Below, in pieces: positions 62,928 through 64,000 of a DNA stretch of 64,000 bases (within the stretch, counting starts at the first letter, position 1; every line of letters begins with the position of its first letter). Location: contig JAGOAX010000002.1 of NCBI GenBank assembly GCA_017983695.1, positions 62,001 to 126,000 of the forward strand, read 5' to 3'. The notes under the pieces were generated by a model. It did not search any database, was not told where the DNA came from, and was given only the letters and a program-made list of their open reading frames with translations. The position numbers and the translations under genes were made by a program. The DNA comes from Ferruginibacter sp. (lineage in GTDB: Bacteria > Bacteroidota > Bacteroidia > Chitinophagales > Chitinophagaceae).

Positions 62928-64000
62928 ATGAATTTTACCCATTGGTGGCAATTACTGTTTTATGGTTTTTGCCTCATCACCCTGATACAGCTTTTTTATT
63001 ATTGTTTCTTTTTCATCCGCCTGGCTGTTTATAAGCCCGGCACCAAGGCTACTTCTCAAACACACCCGGTGTCGGTTATTATTTGTGCCAGGGATGAAGC
63101 GGCAAATTTAGCGAAAAATCTCCCCGGTTCGCTGGTACAGCAATACCGTACTACGCATGAGGTAATTGTGATAGATGATAATTCGTACGATGATACCAAA
63201 TACCTGCTGGAAGAATTAAAAAAAACATTTAAGCAACTACATGTGGTACAGTTGAAACAGGAAGCTAAATTTATACCCGGCAAAAAATTTCCGTTAAGCA
63301 TGGGCATTAAAACTGCCAAATACGAAGTAGTTTTATTGACCGATGCTGATTGTGTACCTGCCAGCGAATTCTGGATTGACAAAATGCAGGAAGCATATGA
63401 TGACGGCACCGAAATTGTTTTGGGCTATGGCGCCTACCACAAAAAAAGCGGATTGCTGAATAAACTGATACGCTGGGAAACTTTTCATACTGCCCTGCAG
63501 TATCTTTCCTATGCCCTGGCAGGCAAACCGTATATGGGTGTTGGCCGCAACCTGAGTTATAAAAAATCGGTGTTTTTCAGGCATAAAGGTTTTACAGCAC
63601 ATAATAATATTGCCAGCGGCGATGATGACCTGTTTATAAAAACTGCCGCAACAAAAACCAATACAAAAATTAATATTGATGCTGATACTTTTACATTAAG
63701 TGAACCTGCAGGTAGTTTTGGACAATGGATAAAACAAAAAAGGCGCCACTACAGCACTGCTAAATATTACAAGCCTGTACATAAATTTTTGCTGGGCTTA
63801 TACTCATTATCGCAGTTTTTGTTTTATCCCCTGTTTGCTGCAAGTATTATATTTTATGGCTGGCAATTTGCTTTAATTGTTTTTGGCATCAGGTTTTTAA
63901 CACAGGCTGTTGTTTTTTATATGGTGATGAAAAAGCTTAATGAAAAAGATATGTGGCCCTGGTTTTTATTTTTTGATATCTGGATGTTTTTTTATTACAT
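62928..64000 (+). CDS. Family 2 glycosyltransferase, membrane-bound (3' truncated)
   Basis: The frame starts at the ATG at 62928 (MNFTHWWQLLFYG) and is open to the window end (357 codons seen). After an N-terminal membrane helix (about 8-32) comes a GT-A domain with VSVIICARDEAANL (about 47), the Asp pair in VIDDNSYDDT, DxD in LLTDADCVP (about 138), GDDDLF (about 238) and QKRRHYST (about 275), the processivity-type segment. At least two further helices (about 290-350) follow. It uses a nucleotide sugar to build a surface glycan or glycolipid; acceptor unknown. Another minus-strand frame here (63056-63409) is a shadow. Confidence 0.9.
   Translation, partial: MNFTHWWQLLFYGFCLITLIQLFYYCFFFIRLAVYKPGTKATSQTHPVSVIICARDEAANLAKNLPGSLVQQYRTTHEVIVIDDNSYDDTKYLLEELKKTFKQLHVVQLKQEAKFIPGKKFPLSMGIKTAKYEVVLLTDADCVPASEFWIDKMQEAYDDGTEIVLGYGAYHKKSGLLNKLIRWETFHTALQYLSYALAGKPYMGVGRNLSYKKSVFFRHKGFTAHNNIASGDDDLFIKTAATKTNTKINIDADTFTLSEPAGSFGQWIKQKRRHYSTAKYYKPVHKFLLGLYSLSQFLFYPLFAASIIFYGWQFALIVFGIRFLTQAVVFYMVMKKLNEKDMWPWFLFFDIWMFFYY

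Noticed and set aside
63056..63409. A 117-codon minus-strand frame at the right edge
   Set aside because: It lies opposite the GT2 gene, whose DD, DxD and RRH motifs are all readable on the plus strand.

Overview
The window is about 64 kb of AT-rich DNA from a member of the Bacteroidota, most likely a Chitinophagaceae-type soil or freshwater degrader. The evidence is two SusC/SusD pairs, a type IX secretion C-terminal sorting domain, Bacteroidota-type -7 promoter boxes (TAnnTTTG), many lipobox or Tat-exported glycan enzymes, and no tRNA or rRNA. The family-level placement is inference. Almost the whole window is a plant cell-wall (glucuronoxylan) utilisation region flanked by housekeeping genes.

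Layout. 1-2.7 kb: 3' part of a secreted P-domain repeat protein with a T9SS sorting domain. 2.9-4.8 kb: rpsA. 4.9-11.7 kb (minus strand): an oxidative sugar-acid module with a GntP permease, an FAH-family 2-keto-3-deoxy-pentonate dehydratase, a GNAT enzyme, a secreted esterase, a lipoprotein SMP-30 lactonase and an IlvD/EDD pentonate dehydratase. 11.9-16.6 kb: SusD/SusC pair 1. 16.8-21.3 kb (plus strand): AraC regulator, FGGY kinase, Tat-exported Gfo/Idh/MocA oxidoreductase and a CE6-like acetylesterase. 21.3-50.1 kb (minus strand): a long array with GH105, a TolB-like propeller protein, Gfo/Idh/MocA enzymes, an EsteraseD-family enzyme, GH10, a CE4-CE15 fusion, GH43, a CE20-like esterase, cupin, GxxExxY protein, GH3, cytoplasmic GH43, a GPH symporter, a second GH10, UxuA, GH30 and GH2. 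50.2-55.0 kb: SusD/SusC pair 2. 55.5-59.5 kb (plus strand): LacI regulator, GH67 alpha-glucuronidase and an SDR. 59.6-64 kb: OmpA-like protein, an unknown membrane coiled-coil protein, tgt and the start of a GT2 glycosyltransferase.

How it may work (inference from families). Lipoprotein xylanases (GH10, GH30) and esterases (CE15, CE20, CE6, CE4) cut and deacylate glucuronoxylan at the cell surface or in the periplasm. SusCD imports oligomers. GH67 removes (methyl)glucuronate. GH3 and GH43 finish to pentoses, and a GPH symporter feeds a cytoplasmic GH43. Glucuronate would run through the SDR (fructuronate reductase candidate) and UxuA. In parallel, pentose may be oxidised in the periplasm (Tat-exported GFOR-like enzyme, then SMP-30 lactonase), imported by GntP and dehydrated twice to alpha-ketoglutarate semialdehyde. 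The LacI gene and SusC pair 2 diverge from a region holding two matching palindromic operators.

The least explained structure is non-coding. Nine copies of a 62-88 bp palindromic element, with arms built on a 9-bp period, sit in intergenic gaps between 9.8 and 41.9 kb (eight of them between 29.6 and 41.9 kb). One copy was caught in a 116-bp tandem duplication that also copied the 3' end of the sugar symporter gene. One abuts a GxxExxY gene whose sequence carries a PD-(D/E)XK-like nuclease signature.
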